The notes under the pieces were generated by a model. The model searched no databases. It had not been told where the DNA came from and saw nothing but the letters and a program-made list of their open reading frames with translations. The translations under genes and the position numbers were made by a program. From positions 1 through 64,000 of the forward strand of contig CALSOZ010000004.1 of the NCBI GenBank assembly GCA_943788095.1: a stretch of DNA of 64,000 nucleotides. The letters are read 5' to 3'. Numbering within the stretch: the stretch's first letter is position 1; the number at the start of each line of letters is the position of its first letter. The DNA is from an uncultured Flavobacteriaceae bacterium (GTDB taxonomy: Bacteria > Bacteroidota > Bacteroidia > Flavobacteriales > Flavobacteriaceae). This document shows positions 46,661 to 56,589 of this stretch, piece by piece.

Positions 46661-47326
46661 ATGCTAAAGCTCAAAGGAACTTGGTTTCCTCCCTTAGAAG
46701 TTGAATTTTCTAAATCTTATTTTGAAAAATTAGATATTTTTGTACGAGTCGAGTATGGCTTGCATACTTGTTACCCTCCTTTTGATCAGTTATTTAACGC
46801 CTTTGATGCTTGTACATTTGAAAATACAAAAGTTGTCATCATCGGACAGGATCCCTATCATGGCGAAGGGCAAGCCAATGGTTTGAGTTTTTCTGTGAAT
46901 GACAACATAGCACATCCACCTTCATTAAAAAATATTTTCAAGGAACTAGAATCCGATATCGGGCTTCCATACCGCTCTAATGGCGACTTAACTTCCTGGG
47001 CTAATCAGGGTGTTTTATTACTCAATGCCACTTTGAGTGTGCGGGCTAAATTTGCGGGCAGCCATCAAAAACAAGGGTGGGAAGAATTTACAAATGCGGT
47101 GATCAAAATGCTGTCCAATCAAAAATCAGATTTAATTTTTTTGTTATGGGGTAGCCTTGCTAAAACCAAATCCAATTTAATCGATACAAAAAAACATACA
47201 ATTTTAGAAAGTGGGCATCCATCTCCAATGAGCGCCAATAGAGGGCATTGGTTCGGGAATAAGCACTTTAGTAAAACAAATGCCGCCCTAAAATTAAAGG
47301 GACAATCGCCTATAGATTGGGGTTAG
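46661..47326 (+). CDS. ung: Uracil-DNA glycosylase
   Basis: A 221-residue family-1 UDG. The water-activating motif VIIGQDPYHGEGQANGLSFSV contains the catalytic Asp, GVLLLNATLSVR binds uracil, and the DNA-intercalation loop is HPSPMSANRGHWFGNKHF (Met where Leu is usual in E. coli). It removes uracil from DNA in base-excision repair. Its 3' end overlaps the convergent next gene by 4 bp. Confidence 0.97.
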   Translation: MLKLKGTWFPPLEVEFSKSYFEKLDIFVRVEYGLHTCYPPFDQLFNAFDACTFENTKVVIIGQDPYHGEGQANGLSFSVNDNIAHPPSLKNIFKELESDIGLPYRSNGDLTSWANQGVLLLNATLSVRAKFAGSHQKQGWEEFTNAVIKMLSNQKSDLIFLLWGSLAKTKSNLIDTKKHTILESGHPSPMSANRGHWFGNKHFSKTNAALKLKGQSPIDWG

Positions 47327-48183
47327 TCGTCCAAGTTTGTGACCAATCGATCGTAGGGCCATTTTTCGGAAATGATCTCTAATTCTAACAATTGATTTTG
47401 AACCGCGTCAACCGTCGATGCTTTAAGCGTTTCTTGTGACCATTCGGTGAGTTCTAGCCACGCTTTTACATCCTCATTTTTTTGTTGATAACGCTCAGAA
47501 ATAATCGCATCAATTTCTGGAATTTGTTTAAAATCAGCCGTGATGGTATTGATGATTTTTAGAATTGTTTGAAGCGTTTCTTTTTCTTTTAGTATAAATT
47601 CATCGCGCACCGCAATGACAAAACAGGGCCAAGGTGTAGGACAGTCGCCCAAACGTCTAAATATTTGTTGATCGACCAAAGGTTTTGTGGTGAATTTCTC
47701 CCACATAAAATAATCGGCTTCTCGTTGACTTAAAGCATCCACAGCACCATCGAGATTTTTTACGACTTCAAACTGTAAATCCGTTGTGGGATTCCAATCT
47801 AAGTGTAATGCATTGACATAGGCCATCAAATGGGAGCCAGAACCGTATCTACTGATTGCAGCACGTTGTCCTTTTAGTTCGCTCAACTGCTTGAAAGAGG
47901 AATCGTTTGCGACATGAATTCCCCATATTAAAGGCGATTCAACAAAAACTTGCACAATTTTACTGGGATTTCCTTCGGAAATATCTTTGATGATGCCTTC
48001 TGTCAGAATCACTGCCATATCAATTTCATTATTCCGAAGCGCTTGAGTCATTTGACCCGTTCCTCCAAAATAATCCTTCCAACGAACGTTGATGTCGTGT
48101 TGCTTAAAATGACCTTGTTTTAAAGCCAAATACCAAGCGTAATTGAAGTGTTCGGGAACTCCACCAATGCGTACATTTTTCAT
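47323..48183 (-). CDS. Signal-less periplasmic-binding-protein-fold protein (NMT1/SsuA-like)
   Basis: A 286-residue type II periplasmic-binding fold. VRIGGVPEHFNYAWYLALKQGHF, IDMAVILTEGIIKDISEG and LSELKGQRAAISRYGSGSHLMAYV resemble solute-binding proteins of nitrate/sulfonate/taurine or thiamine-precursor systems. It has no signal peptide, so it is probably cytoplasmic and not part of a transporter; no ABC genes are nearby. It follows the nucleoside phosphorylase with no gap (48183/48184), which may point to a shared nucleoside or cofactor context. Function unknown. Confidence 0.75.
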   Translation of the reverse strand: MKNVRIGGVPEHFNYAWYLALKQGHFKQHDINVRWKDYFGGTGQMTQALRNNEIDMAVILTEGIIKDISEGNPSKIVQVFVESPLIWGIHVANDSSFKQLSELKGQRAAISRYGSGSHLMAYVNALHLDWNPTTDLQFEVVKNLDGAVDALSQREADYFMWEKFTTKPLVDQQIFRRLGDCPTPWPCFVIAVRDEFILKEKETLQTILKIINTITADFKQIPEIDAIISERYQQKNEDVKAWLELTEWSQETLKASTVDAVQNQLLELEIISEKWPYDRLVTNLDD

Positions 48184-49053
48184 TTAAGAAACAAGTTTAT
48201 TCAGGGTATAAGTAATTAGTTTATCGATCGTCGCTTGCGGGTTTTTACTAAAAAGCCCTAATGCTCTATTGGCCAAAATAGCATTCATGGAACAGGCTTC
48301 ATGCCCTAATAACTTTGACAACCCATAAATGGCCGAGGTTTCCATTTCAAAATTTGTCACTTTTAAGCCTTTATATTCAAAGCTATCCATTTTATGATTC
48401 AGACTTTCATCTTGCAATTCTAAACGCAACACACGACCCTGAGGGCCGTAAAACCCGCCACAAGTCGCCGTCATGCCAAAAATTGTTTGATCACTCTTTA
48501 AAAGATCTTCTAATGTTTGAGAATTTTTTATGATCACTGGGTAAGGTTTTTGAGGACTCCATTGGGTGTGATCCACAAAAGCGGCTTCGATATCCGCATG
48601 TTTAATGGCGTCCACTTTATACGATTGAAGCATTCCATTAATATCCATCCCGTAGCGACTCAATACAAAGCTATCAACTTCGATATTGGGTTGTAGTGCT
48701 CCCGAAGTCCCAATGCGAATGATTGATAAACTCGTTTTGGTGGCTTTAATCTCTCGTGTTTCGAAATCTATGTTCACCAAAGCATCTAATTCATTGAGCA
48801 CGATGTCTATATTATCCGATCCAATTCCAGTGGAAATTACAGAGAGTCGTTTTCCTTTATAGGTGCCAGTTTGTGTTTTAAATTCGCGGCTTTGAGTTTC
48901 AAAATCAACAGTATCAAAATGATTGGTAACTTCTGCTACGCGATCTTGATCGCCCACAAAAATAATGGTGTCTGCAATGTCTGAAGGTTTTAAATGAAGA
49001 TGATAAATACTTCCGTCAGGATTGAGTATGAGTTCAGAATTTTTTATTGACAT
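48184..49053 (-). CDS. Nucleoside phosphorylase (uridine phosphorylase-like)
   Basis: A 289-residue PNP/UDP family protein. IIFVGDQDRVAEV binds phosphate, VISTGIGSDNIDIVLNEL and SIIRIGTSGALQPNIEVDSFVL are conserved, and VTNFEMETSAIYGLSKLLGHEA contains the ribose-binding Met-Glu pair. It splits nucleosides with phosphate in salvage. Uridine is a likely substrate but purines cannot be excluded. Confidence 0.9.
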   Translation of the reverse strand: MSIKNSELILNPDGSIYHLHLKPSDIADTIIFVGDQDRVAEVTNHFDTVDFETQSREFKTQTGTYKGKRLSVISTGIGSDNIDIVLNELDALVNIDFETREIKATKTSLSIIRIGTSGALQPNIEVDSFVLSRYGMDINGMLQSYKVDAIKHADIEAAFVDHTQWSPQKPYPVIIKNSQTLEDLLKSDQTIFGMTATCGGFYGPQGRVLRLELQDESLNHKMDSFEYKGLKVTNFEMETSAIYGLSKLLGHEACSMNAILANRALGLFSKNPQATIDKLITYTLNKLVS

Positions 49054-49067
49054 ATATTTTTTTTTGC

Positions 49068-49397
49068 TTAGCCTCCGACTCGTTTCACATTGAAGCCAAG
49101 TGCTTTCAAATACCCCATAATTTTATCTCTGTAATCGCCCTGTATGATGATGGAGTCATTCTTAAAACTTCCACCTACACTGAATTTTTTTTTGAGATCT
49201 TTTGCAAGAATTTTAAAATCTTTATCGGCGCCTGTATAGCCTTCAATGATGGTAATGGGTTTTCCTTTTCGCTTTTCGTATTTACAAATCATAGGAGTGT
49301 CTTGCATCCAAATAGAAGTTGGTTTGACTTCGGATTGGGGTGCAGGACTTTCGGTATGCTCTGGAAATAGGGTTTTAAGTTGATCTTTTAAATCCAT
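49068..49397 (-). CDS. SUI1/eIF1-like translation factor (YciH family)
   Basis: A 109-residue protein with a C-terminal SUI1 fold: KRKGKPITIIEGYTGADKDFKILAKDLKKKFSVGGSFKNDSIIIQGDYRDKI is the family core, with GG before the last strands. Bacterial members bind the 30S subunit and can influence start-site fidelity. Start and the upstream stop overlap by one base. Confidence 0.9.
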   Translation of the reverse strand: MDLKDQLKTLFPEHTESPAPQSEVKPTSIWMQDTPMICKYEKRKGKPITIIEGYTGADKDFKILAKDLKKKFSVGGSFKNDSIIIQGDYRDKIMGYLKALGFNVKRVGG

Positions 49398-50352
49398 TAT
49401 TTTTTGGCTAATCCCAATTCTTTGATTCGTTGATTTAAATAGTCTCCAGCCGTGATATCCTCAAATTGTTTTGGATTGTCAGCATCAATACAGCTCTCTA
49501 AAACATCTAACTTCATTGCACTAATAGGGTGCATAAAAAATGGAATGGAATAGCGTGAGGTTCCCCACAACTCACGAGGCGGATTGACCACGCGGTGTAT
49601 GGTTGATTTTAATTTATTATTGGTATGACGCGACAACATATCGCCCACATTGATCATTAATTCATCGGGGTTTGCTATGGCGTCAATCCATTCGCCATCA
49701 AGGTTTTGAACTTGTAGCCCTTTTCCTTGAGCCCCCATTAGTAATGTAATGAGGTTGATATCGCCATGTGCTGCAGCACGTTCGGCATTTTTGGGTTCTT
49801 CTGTGATTGGTGGATAGTGAATGGGGCGAAGAATACTATTTCCATTATGGATATAATTATCAAAATAAAATTCATCCAATCCTAAATGAAGGGACAACGC
49901 TCTCAAAACATATTTAGCTGTTTTTTCCAAGCATTTTGATACGTCTCTTTTCCGACCCGATTAAATTCTGGTAGCTCCGTGAACTTCTACATTTTTATGG
50001 ATACTCTGCCTCCAAGTTCGGGGTTGTCCTGGACGTACTGTCCAAAATGCCAAAACTCTTTCAAATCTCCTTCTTTTCTGCCTTTGGCACTTTCTTTACC
50101 AAAGGATACATACCCACGTTGCCCACCAATGCCTGGAACTTCATAGCTTTGTTTTATTTCCGTCGGTAAATCAAAAAATTTCTTTATTTCAGAATATAAT
50201 GTGTTCACTAAAGTATCGTCCAAAAAATGTCCTTTAAGCGCTACGAACCCTATGGTTTCATAAGCGTTACCAATTTCATCGACAAATTTTTGTTTGACTA
50301 TTGGATCGTTGGATAAAAATTCTAAAAGATTGACACTTGGAATGTTATTCAT
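49397..50352 (-). pseudogene. Isopenicillin-N-synthase-type Fe(II)/2-oxoglutarate oxygenase, disrupted by several indels
   Basis: Two frames make up one gene. The first (50352-49987, 121 residues) carries the N-terminal DIOX_N part (AYETIGFVALKGHF...GQRGYVSFGKESAKG). The second (from ~49933 to 49397) carries the catalytic part: AAHGDINLITLLMG gives the H-x-D ligands, STIHRVVNPP the distal His and the RYSIPFF substrate motif. Between 50005 and 49925 the expected peptide (EAEYP, NVEVH, ELPEFNRVGKETYQ, LEKTAKYV) runs through successive frames: three single-base insertions and one deletion. Correcting them gives ~317 residues, the normal size. Real decay or a locally poor sequence; either way the gene as read is not intact. 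Confidence 0.85.
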
Positions 50353-50475
50353 GATTATTGTTTAATCTTGTTCTTAACAAATATAGCAATTCAAAGGTTT
50401 TAAAAAAAGCAATTTATTAAAGTTAAAGATTCCTAATTAATATTTTCCTATTTTTGAAAGACAAACTGATTACAT

Positions 50476-52463
50476 TTGAAACCCTTATTTCTATTCGATT
50501 CCAAAGACGTCAATAAAGAAACTCAAAAGTCTTTGTATTTCAATATGCTGAAGTCCAGGCTTATTGAGGAGAAAATGTTGATTTTATTACGGCAAGGAAA
50601 AATATCCAAATGGTTTTCTGGCATTGGTCAAGAAGCAATTTCAGTAGGAGTGACCCTTGCTTTAGATGCGGATGAATACATCCTTCCAATGCATCGAAAT
50701 TTGGGGGTCTTTACAACACGAGAAATTCCGTTATTTCGATTGTTTTCTCAGTGGCAAGGCAAAGCCAACGGATTTACAAAAGGCCGTGACCGGTCGTTTC
50801 ATTTTGGGACACAAGACTATAAAATCATAGGAATGATTTCTCATTTGGGGCCTCAACTTGGGGTGGCAGATGGGATTGCTCTCGCTCATATTTTAAAAAA
50901 AGAACCGAAATTAACTGCTGTTTTTTCTGGAGATGGAGGAACCAGTGAAGGCGATTTTCACGAGGCACTTAATGTGGCTTCTGTTTGGAATTTACCTGTT
51001 TTATTTTGTATTGAAAACAATGGTTATGGACTTTCAACCCCTAGCAATGAGCAATATAACTGTGAGTCGATTGCCGACCGTGGTGTGGGCTATGGGATGG
51101 AAGCGCATGTGATTGAAGGGAACAATGTCATTGAAGTGTTTTCTAAAGTTGATGCCATCGCTAAAAGTGTTCGAAAAAACCCGCGTCCCGTATTAATTGA
51201 ATTTAAAACATTCAGAATGCGTGGTCATGAAGAGGCGAGCGGCACTAAATATGTATCTAAAAAGTTGATGAATACCTGGGCTAAAAAAGATCCGATTTCA
51301 AACTTCGAATCCTTTTTGATCGATAAAAAAATCATTAGTAAGCAAGACATAGAAAACTTTAAACAATCAGTTTCGTCAGAAATTCAAGAAGGCTTACAAA
51401 CTGCTTTTGATGAGCCTTTGATTATTCCTGATTTAGAAACAGAGTTATCTGATGTGTATAAACCGTTCGAATATATTGCAGTCGATCCGGAATCAAAACA
51501 GAAAGAAAAGCGTTTTATTGACGCAATTTCCGAGGGCTTAAAACAGTCCATGGAATTACACCCCGACTTGGTGATTATGGGCCAAGACATCGCAGAATAT
51601 GGAGGGGTTTTTAAAATCACTGAAAATTTTGTTGAATTATTTGGAAAAGAACGGGTTCGAAATACGCCTATATGCGAATCAGCCATTGTTGAAGCTGCTA
51701 TGGGTTTATCTATTGCAGGGATTAAATCAGTTGTAGAAATGCAATTTGCCGATTTTGTGAGCTCAGGATTTAATCCGATCGTAAATTATTTAGCAAAATC
51801 CCATTATCGCTGGGGCCAGGCGGCAGATATTGTAGTGCGAATGCCTTGTGGGGCAGGGTTGCAGCCGGGCCGTTTCATTCCCAAACAAACGAAGCTTGGT
51901 TTACCAAAACGCCAGGTCTGAAAGTGGTATATCCAGCATTTCCATACGATGCAAAAGGCTTGTTGGCAACCGCCATCAACGACCCAAATCCCGTCTTGTT
52001 TTTTGAACACAAAGCCTTGTATCGAAGTATACGACAGGACCTGCCTACAGATTATTTCACCCTCCCGTTTGGAGTGGCCTCAAAACTGAGAGAAGGATCA
52101 GATATTACCATTATTGCCTATGGTGCTGCAGTTCATTGGGCACTTGAAATTTTAGATAAAAACCCGCATATTTCAGCAGATGTATTAGATTTGAGAACCT
52201 TACAACCCTTAGATTTTGAATCGATATTAGCCTCCGTTAAAAAAACTAACAAAGCCATTATCTTACAAGAAGATTCGTTGTTTGGTAGTATTTCTTCTGA
52301 TATTTCGTCTCAATTGATGGAACAAGCATTTGAGTACTTAGATGCCCCTGTCAAACGAGTTGCCAGTATAGAAACACCCATTCCATTTGCAAGTGCGCTC
52401 GAAGATCAGTACCTTGCGAAACGTACTTTTGAGCAAGAATTGAAAGTACTTTTAGACTATTAA
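50476..52463 (+). pseudogene. 2-oxoisovalerate/2-oxoacid dehydrogenase E1, fused alpha-beta, one frameshift
   Basis: The gene begins with TTG (KPLFLFDSKDVN). The alpha part has the thiamine-diphosphate motif FSGDGGTSEGDFHEALNVASVW...ENN, the beta part MGQDIAEYGGVF and NTPICESAIVEAAMG. At about 51857 the frame breaks: RMPCGAG should continue with VAAGPFHSQTNEAWF but the reading frame turns into LQPGRFIP and stops at 51921. One G added to the GGG run restores a single frame of exactly 663 codons to 52463. The downstream part (LDLRTLQPLDFESI...) is intact. The enzyme decarboxylates branched-chain 2-oxoacids. Likely a sequence error or a very recent mutation. Confidence 0.88.
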
Positions 52464-53339
52464 ATGGAGTATTTAGAATTATTTTTTAACGCTTTTTTAG
52501 GCACCGTTCAATGGACTTGGAAGTCTATTTGTTTTGAGGTGCCTTGGACCCGCAATTATTTTTGGAGTCTTATAGTGATTTCACTCATTGTATGGACCGT
52601 TGAGTTAGTGTTTCCATGGCGTAAACAACAGTCTGCTTTTAGAAAAGATTTTTTTCTTGATGGATTCTATATATTCTTTAATTTCTTTGTTTTTAGTATG
52701 TTTATTAGTGGAATCTACAAAATCATTACAAAACTAGCGATCGAGGAGTTTCAGATTTATCCAAATGCCATCGCGCTCGTTAATTTATCCAACTTTTCTT
52801 CGGGGATTCAATTATTATTGTTTTTCGTTGTTTTGGATTTTGTACAGTGGTTAACCCATATTTTGTTACACCGTTATCCGTTTTTATGGAAGTTTCACAA
52901 AGTACATCACTCCGTAAAAGAAATGGGCTTTGCCGCACATTTACGCTACCATTGGATGGAGAATATTCTCTATAAACCTTTCAAAGTCATTGCGTTGATG
53001 TTGTTAGGTGGTTTTGAACCCGAACAAGCATTTATTATTCATTTTATCGCCATTTCAATTGGTCATCTGAATCATGCCAATGTCAAGTTAGATTATGGGC
53101 CTTTTAAATATGTTTTTAATAATCCTGTGATGCATTTATACCATCACGCAAAAGCGATTCCCGAAAATTTTAAAACAGGGGTTAATTTTGCAATAAGTTT
53201 AAGTTTATGGGATTATATTTTTAAAACTAACTATGTACCTACACCCGACAAAAATCTTATTTTAGGGTATCATGATGACCAACGTATGCCTTCTGGGTTT
53301 TTTGGTCAGTTGTTTTATGGATTTAAAAAAGGCGATTAA
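52464..53339 (+). CDS. Sterol desaturase/fatty acid hydroxylase family membrane protein
   Basis: A 291-residue membrane protein that begins directly after the E1 stop codon. Four or five helices are visible, and the di-iron histidine clusters of the family are all present: HILLHRYPFLWKFHKVHHSV (HxxxxH, HxxHH), GHLNHANVK and MHLYHHAK. It probably hydroxylates or desaturates a membrane lipid. Tail-to-tail with hutG (1 bp between). Confidence 0.88.
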   Translation: MEYLELFFNAFLGTVQWTWKSICFEVPWTRNYFWSLIVISLIVWTVELVFPWRKQQSAFRKDFFLDGFYIFFNFFVFSMFISGIYKIITKLAIEEFQIYPNAIALVNLSNFSSGIQLLLFFVVLDFVQWLTHILLHRYPFLWKFHKVHHSVKEMGFAAHLRYHWMENILYKPFKVIALMLLGGFEPEQAFIIHFIAISIGHLNHANVKLDYGPFKYVFNNPVMHLYHHAKAIPENFKTGVNFAISLSLWDYIFKTNYVPTPDKNLILGYHDDQRMPSGFFGQLFYGFKKGD

Positions 53340-53340
53340 T

Positions 53341-54369
53341 TTAGACCGCGCTTTTTGCATTTATAAAATCGATAATTAGGTAGGAGAGTAGTTTCCCGAT
53401 TTGTTCATTAGTTTTCGGATCATCCTCACAAATTGCTGCTTCACAAATATGTAAATAAATTGCATTGCGGTGACTTCCAAAATGGTGTATAAATTGGCGT
53501 GTTTGATTCACCGAAAACCCACTTGGTGTTTGTGCGCTACTCCCAATGTTTTGAATGGCATCACAATCAATTTCAATTCCAAATTTTGACTTAGAAATGT
53601 AGGATAACCCTTTTTTTAATGCTTTTTTAAAGCTTATTTTTTTTCGTACCATAAGATCCTCAAAAGAACAGAATTTCACACTTGATGTAGCAGCATCAAT
53701 GCGTTTCAGTATTTTTTTTGAAGTATAGCTTTCGTGTAATCCAAAAATATAATAGCAGTCCAAAAACCCTTCTTCAATTGCGTAACTAAAACCATTTCCA
53801 CTATGACGTCCTTCCAAGGCTCGCAAGTCGGTATGGGCATCAAAATTAATTGTATTGATTTTAGTCTTCAGTGCGAGAGCACTTCCTTTAATTGCACAAT
53901 AAGCGTTATTGTGTCCCCCGCCAATTAGAATTGGAATTTTGCCAGCTTTGACGATTGAATACACCAATTGATTCACACTTTGATCTATAATTTCAACGTG
54001 TTTTCGATAGGTTTTTAGTAATTCGTCTTGTTTTGTAGATGCTAATGCAGTGTACAGCTCTGAAAAATCTAAATGGCCTACGATCAGAATTTGAGACGCT
54101 TTTGTTGTTTGATTACTCTGAAGATTTAATAAAGACTTTAAAACACAGTCCCAAGTATTTTTTGCCCCAGGCCGACCATGGTTTGCAAGAATTCCAATAT
54201 CTTCTTTAATTCCAAAAAGAACAAACTTCACATTTGTATCAGAAAGTGATGTTGATAAATCATTTGAATCTGTCAAATAGTTGGCATCCTGAAAAAATTT
54301 AGTTTCACAGTTTCTTTTTTTTGTCAATTTTGTGAACGTTTCACTCGAAATTACTTGAAGATTGTTCAT
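53341..54369 (-). CDS. hutG: Formimidoylglutamase HutG
   Basis: A 342-residue arginase/ureohydrolase-family enzyme. The manganese ligands lie in LIGGGHNNAYCA, NFDAHTDLR and EIDCDAI. It is longer than typical HutG, as other Bacteroidota members are, and its location 1 kb from hutI supports N-formimidoyl-L-glutamate hydrolysis to glutamate and formamide, the last step of histidine breakdown. hutH and hutU are not in the window. Confidence 0.85.
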   Translation of the reverse strand: MNNLQVISSETFTKLTKKRNCETKFFQDANYLTDSNDLSTSLSDTNVKFVLFGIKEDIGILANHGRPGAKNTWDCVLKSLLNLQSNQTTKASQILIVGHLDFSELYTALASTKQDELLKTYRKHVEIIDQSVNQLVYSIVKAGKIPILIGGGHNNAYCAIKGSALALKTKINTINFDAHTDLRALEGRHSGNGFSYAIEEGFLDCYYIFGLHESYTSKKILKRIDAATSSVKFCSFEDLMVRKKISFKKALKKGLSYISKSKFGIEIDCDAIQNIGSSAQTPSGFSVNQTRQFIHHFGSHRNAIYLHICEAAICEDDPKTNEQIGKLLSYLIIDFINAKSAV

Positions 54370-54458
54370 TTTTTATAATACATTTGCAAGACATTAAACT
54401 TACAATATTTTTTTGGAGTTTAAGAACCATTTAAATTAATCCTTATTATCCAAGAATT

Positions 54459-55340
54459 ATGAATACATCGTCTTCTAACAAAAATTCAAAAGCAGCTATT
54501 TTAATTTTAGCACTACTATTAATTGGAACTTTATTTTTTGGTTATCAAATGCATCAAAAAAATTCAGCTACCGAGTTACAGCTTCAAACTGAAAAAGCGG
54601 AGGTTCTTAAAAATTTAGATAATATGTCCTCTTTATATGGCGAAGCCATCTCGGATAATGAAGTTGTTAATGGTAAACTTGTTGAAGCTCAAGAGAGTTT
54701 AGAGGCTTTAAAAGAAGAGCTTAAAAACTCTAAATCTAGCGTATCAGCCTTATTCAAGTTCAAGAAAAAATATTTCGAATTAGAGTCTGAAATGGAAGTC
54801 TTACTTGAAGAAAATGCCAACCTAAAACTTCAAAATTCTCAACTCACAACAATTTTAGATAGTACGCAAGTACAATTGTCATCGCAATTGGCTTCGAACA
54901 CGGTTTTAACAGAACAGAACTCCCAGTTATCCGCCTCAGTTGATATTGCTAAAAAATTAAATTTAGAGCGTCTCAATGCTTTTGGAGTCATTCAACGTAA
55001 ATCAGGAAAATTAGTACCAACCTCGCGTGCCTCTAGAGTTGATAATTTAAGAATATGCTACTCTGTACCTTCAAACCTGTTAACAGAACCAGGAGAGAAA
55101 CGGTACTTCGTACAAGTGATCGATCCTAATCTGAGTGTGATTGGATCCAATACACCGGTTCAGTTTGGCGAAGAGACTTTAAAATATAGTTACGTAAGTG
55201 TTTTTAACTATGAAAATGCACTTCTAGACGTTTGTGATTTTGTATCTCCTGAAGAGAGTGATTATGAAAAGGGCGTTTATATTGTTAATGTATTTGATCA
55301 AAGTGAATTGATTTCAAACTCAACATTTACTTTAAAATAA
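54459..55340 (+). CDS. Membrane-anchored coiled-coil protein of unknown function
   Basis: A 293-residue protein with one N-terminal membrane segment (AILILALLLIGTLFFGY, residues ~13-29), a long coiled coil (residues ~35-165, heptads of L/E/Q/K), and a ~100-residue C-terminal beta-rich domain beginning at RLNAFGVIQRKSGKLVPT. Homologues in flavobacteria are sometimes labelled chromosome partitioning protein, but there is no ATPase motif. Probably periplasmic domain facing out from the inner membrane. Lies between hutG and hutI on the other strand, so not in their operon. Confidence 0.75.
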   Translation: MNTSSSNKNSKAAILILALLLIGTLFFGYQMHQKNSATELQLQTEKAEVLKNLDNMSSLYGEAISDNEVVNGKLVEAQESLEALKEELKNSKSSVSALFKFKKKYFELESEMEVLLEENANLKLQNSQLTTILDSTQVQLSSQLASNTVLTEQNSQLSASVDIAKKLNLERLNAFGVIQRKSGKLVPTSRASRVDNLRICYSVPSNLLTEPGEKRYFVQVIDPNLSVIGSNTPVQFGEETLKYSYVSVFNYENALLDVCDFVSPEESDYEKGVYIVNVFDQSELISNSTFTLK

Positions 55341-55346
55341 AAGTGA

Positions 55347-56585
55347 CTAGTCCACAAATTTACCATGAAGCATCACTTTGTATATTGGGGTATTCCCATA
55401 TAGATAGGGAATTTGACGGTAGGAGGACATGTTTTTTGTGATGATAAGATTTGCTTTTTTTCCTTTGCAAATGCTTCCGTAGTGTTCTGAAATATCCATG
55501 GCGTAGGCCCCATTTAACGTGGCTGCATTAATCGCCTCTTCTGGTGTCATCTTCATTTTGATACAGGCCAGACTGACTATAAAATTCATGTTTCCGCTAG
55601 GCGCAGACCCTGGATTCATATCGGATGCGATTGCCAGTGGTAATCCAGCATCTATAAGTTTTCGACCAGGGGTGTATGGAATGCCTAAGAAAAAGGAACA
55701 GCCCGGTAAAGCTACCGGCATTGTATCTGAGTTTTTTAACACGTCTAAATCGTCGTCGTTAAGCACTTCCAAATGATCGACCGATAAGGCTTTGTATCTA
55801 ACACCTAAACCGACACCACCAAACGCATTAAATTGATTCACATGAATTTTTGGAACCAGCCCATAGCGAGTTGCAGCTTCTAAAATTTGTTCGGTATCTT
55901 CTAATGAGAAATAGCCTTTTTCACAAAACACATCGATAAAATCAGCCAATTTTTGATGGTGGATTTCAGGGAGCATCGTGTTAATAATCAAATCTATATA
56001 GACGGTTTTATCAGTTTTATATTTTTTTGGAATGGCATGTGCGCCTAAAAACGTCGCTTTAACTTTGAGCGGCAATTTTTCTCCAATGGTTTTAATGACT
56101 CGAAGCATTTTAAGTTCAGACTCGGTACTTAATCCATACCCAGATTTTATTTCCAACGCCCCTGTACCAAGCTTGATTAATTCCTTCACACGCTGAACGG
56201 ATTGTGCATAAAGAGCGGTTTCACTCGTGTTTTGTAAGGTTTCAGCGGAGTGGAGAATGCCTCCGCCATTTGCAGCAATTTCTTGATAGCTCAAGCCATT
56301 GAGACGATCTACAAATTCTTGCGACCGGTCGCCTGCATACACCACATGCGAATGACTGTCGCACCAAGATGGGAGAATGATTTTTCCAGTCACATCCACT
56401 ACAGCATCGGTTTGATGAAGGATCAAATCTGTCATGAGGCCAAAATCAAGGATGTTTTCTCCTCTAATTCTTAGAAATGCATTTTTGATATGCGGCAATT
56501 CGCCCATCGATTTCCCCTTTACTTTTACTTCCGACGCGGATCGTGTTTGAAGTAATTCTTTAATGTTCGTAAAAAGGATGTCCAT
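55347..56585 (-). CDS. hutI: Imidazolonepropionase HutI
   Basis: A 412-residue amidohydrolase. The metal-binding HSHVVYAGDRSQEF, LEIKSGYGLSTESELKML, AHAIPKKYK and IASDMNPGSAPSGNMNF blocks are diagnostic. It opens the imidazolone ring in histidine degradation, giving formimidoylglutamate for HutG. It lies 4 bp after fumC on the same strand, so it may be read from the fumC promoter. Confidence 0.96.
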   Translation of the reverse strand: MDILFTNIKELLQTRSASEVKVKGKSMGELPHIKNAFLRIRGENILDFGLMTDLILHQTDAVVDVTGKIILPSWCDSHSHVVYAGDRSQEFVDRLNGLSYQEIAANGGGILHSAETLQNTSETALYAQSVQRVKELIKLGTGALEIKSGYGLSTESELKMLRVIKTIGEKLPLKVKATFLGAHAIPKKYKTDKTVYIDLIINTMLPEIHHQKLADFIDVFCEKGYFSLEDTEQILEAATRYGLVPKIHVNQFNAFGGVGLGVRYKALSVDHLEVLNDDDLDVLKNSDTMPVALPGCSFFLGIPYTPGRKLIDAGLPLAIASDMNPGSAPSGNMNFIVSLACIKMKMTPEEAINAATLNGAYAMDISEHYGSICKGKKANLIITKNMSSYRQIPYLYGNTPIYKVMLHGKFVD

Positions 56586-56589
56586 AGAC

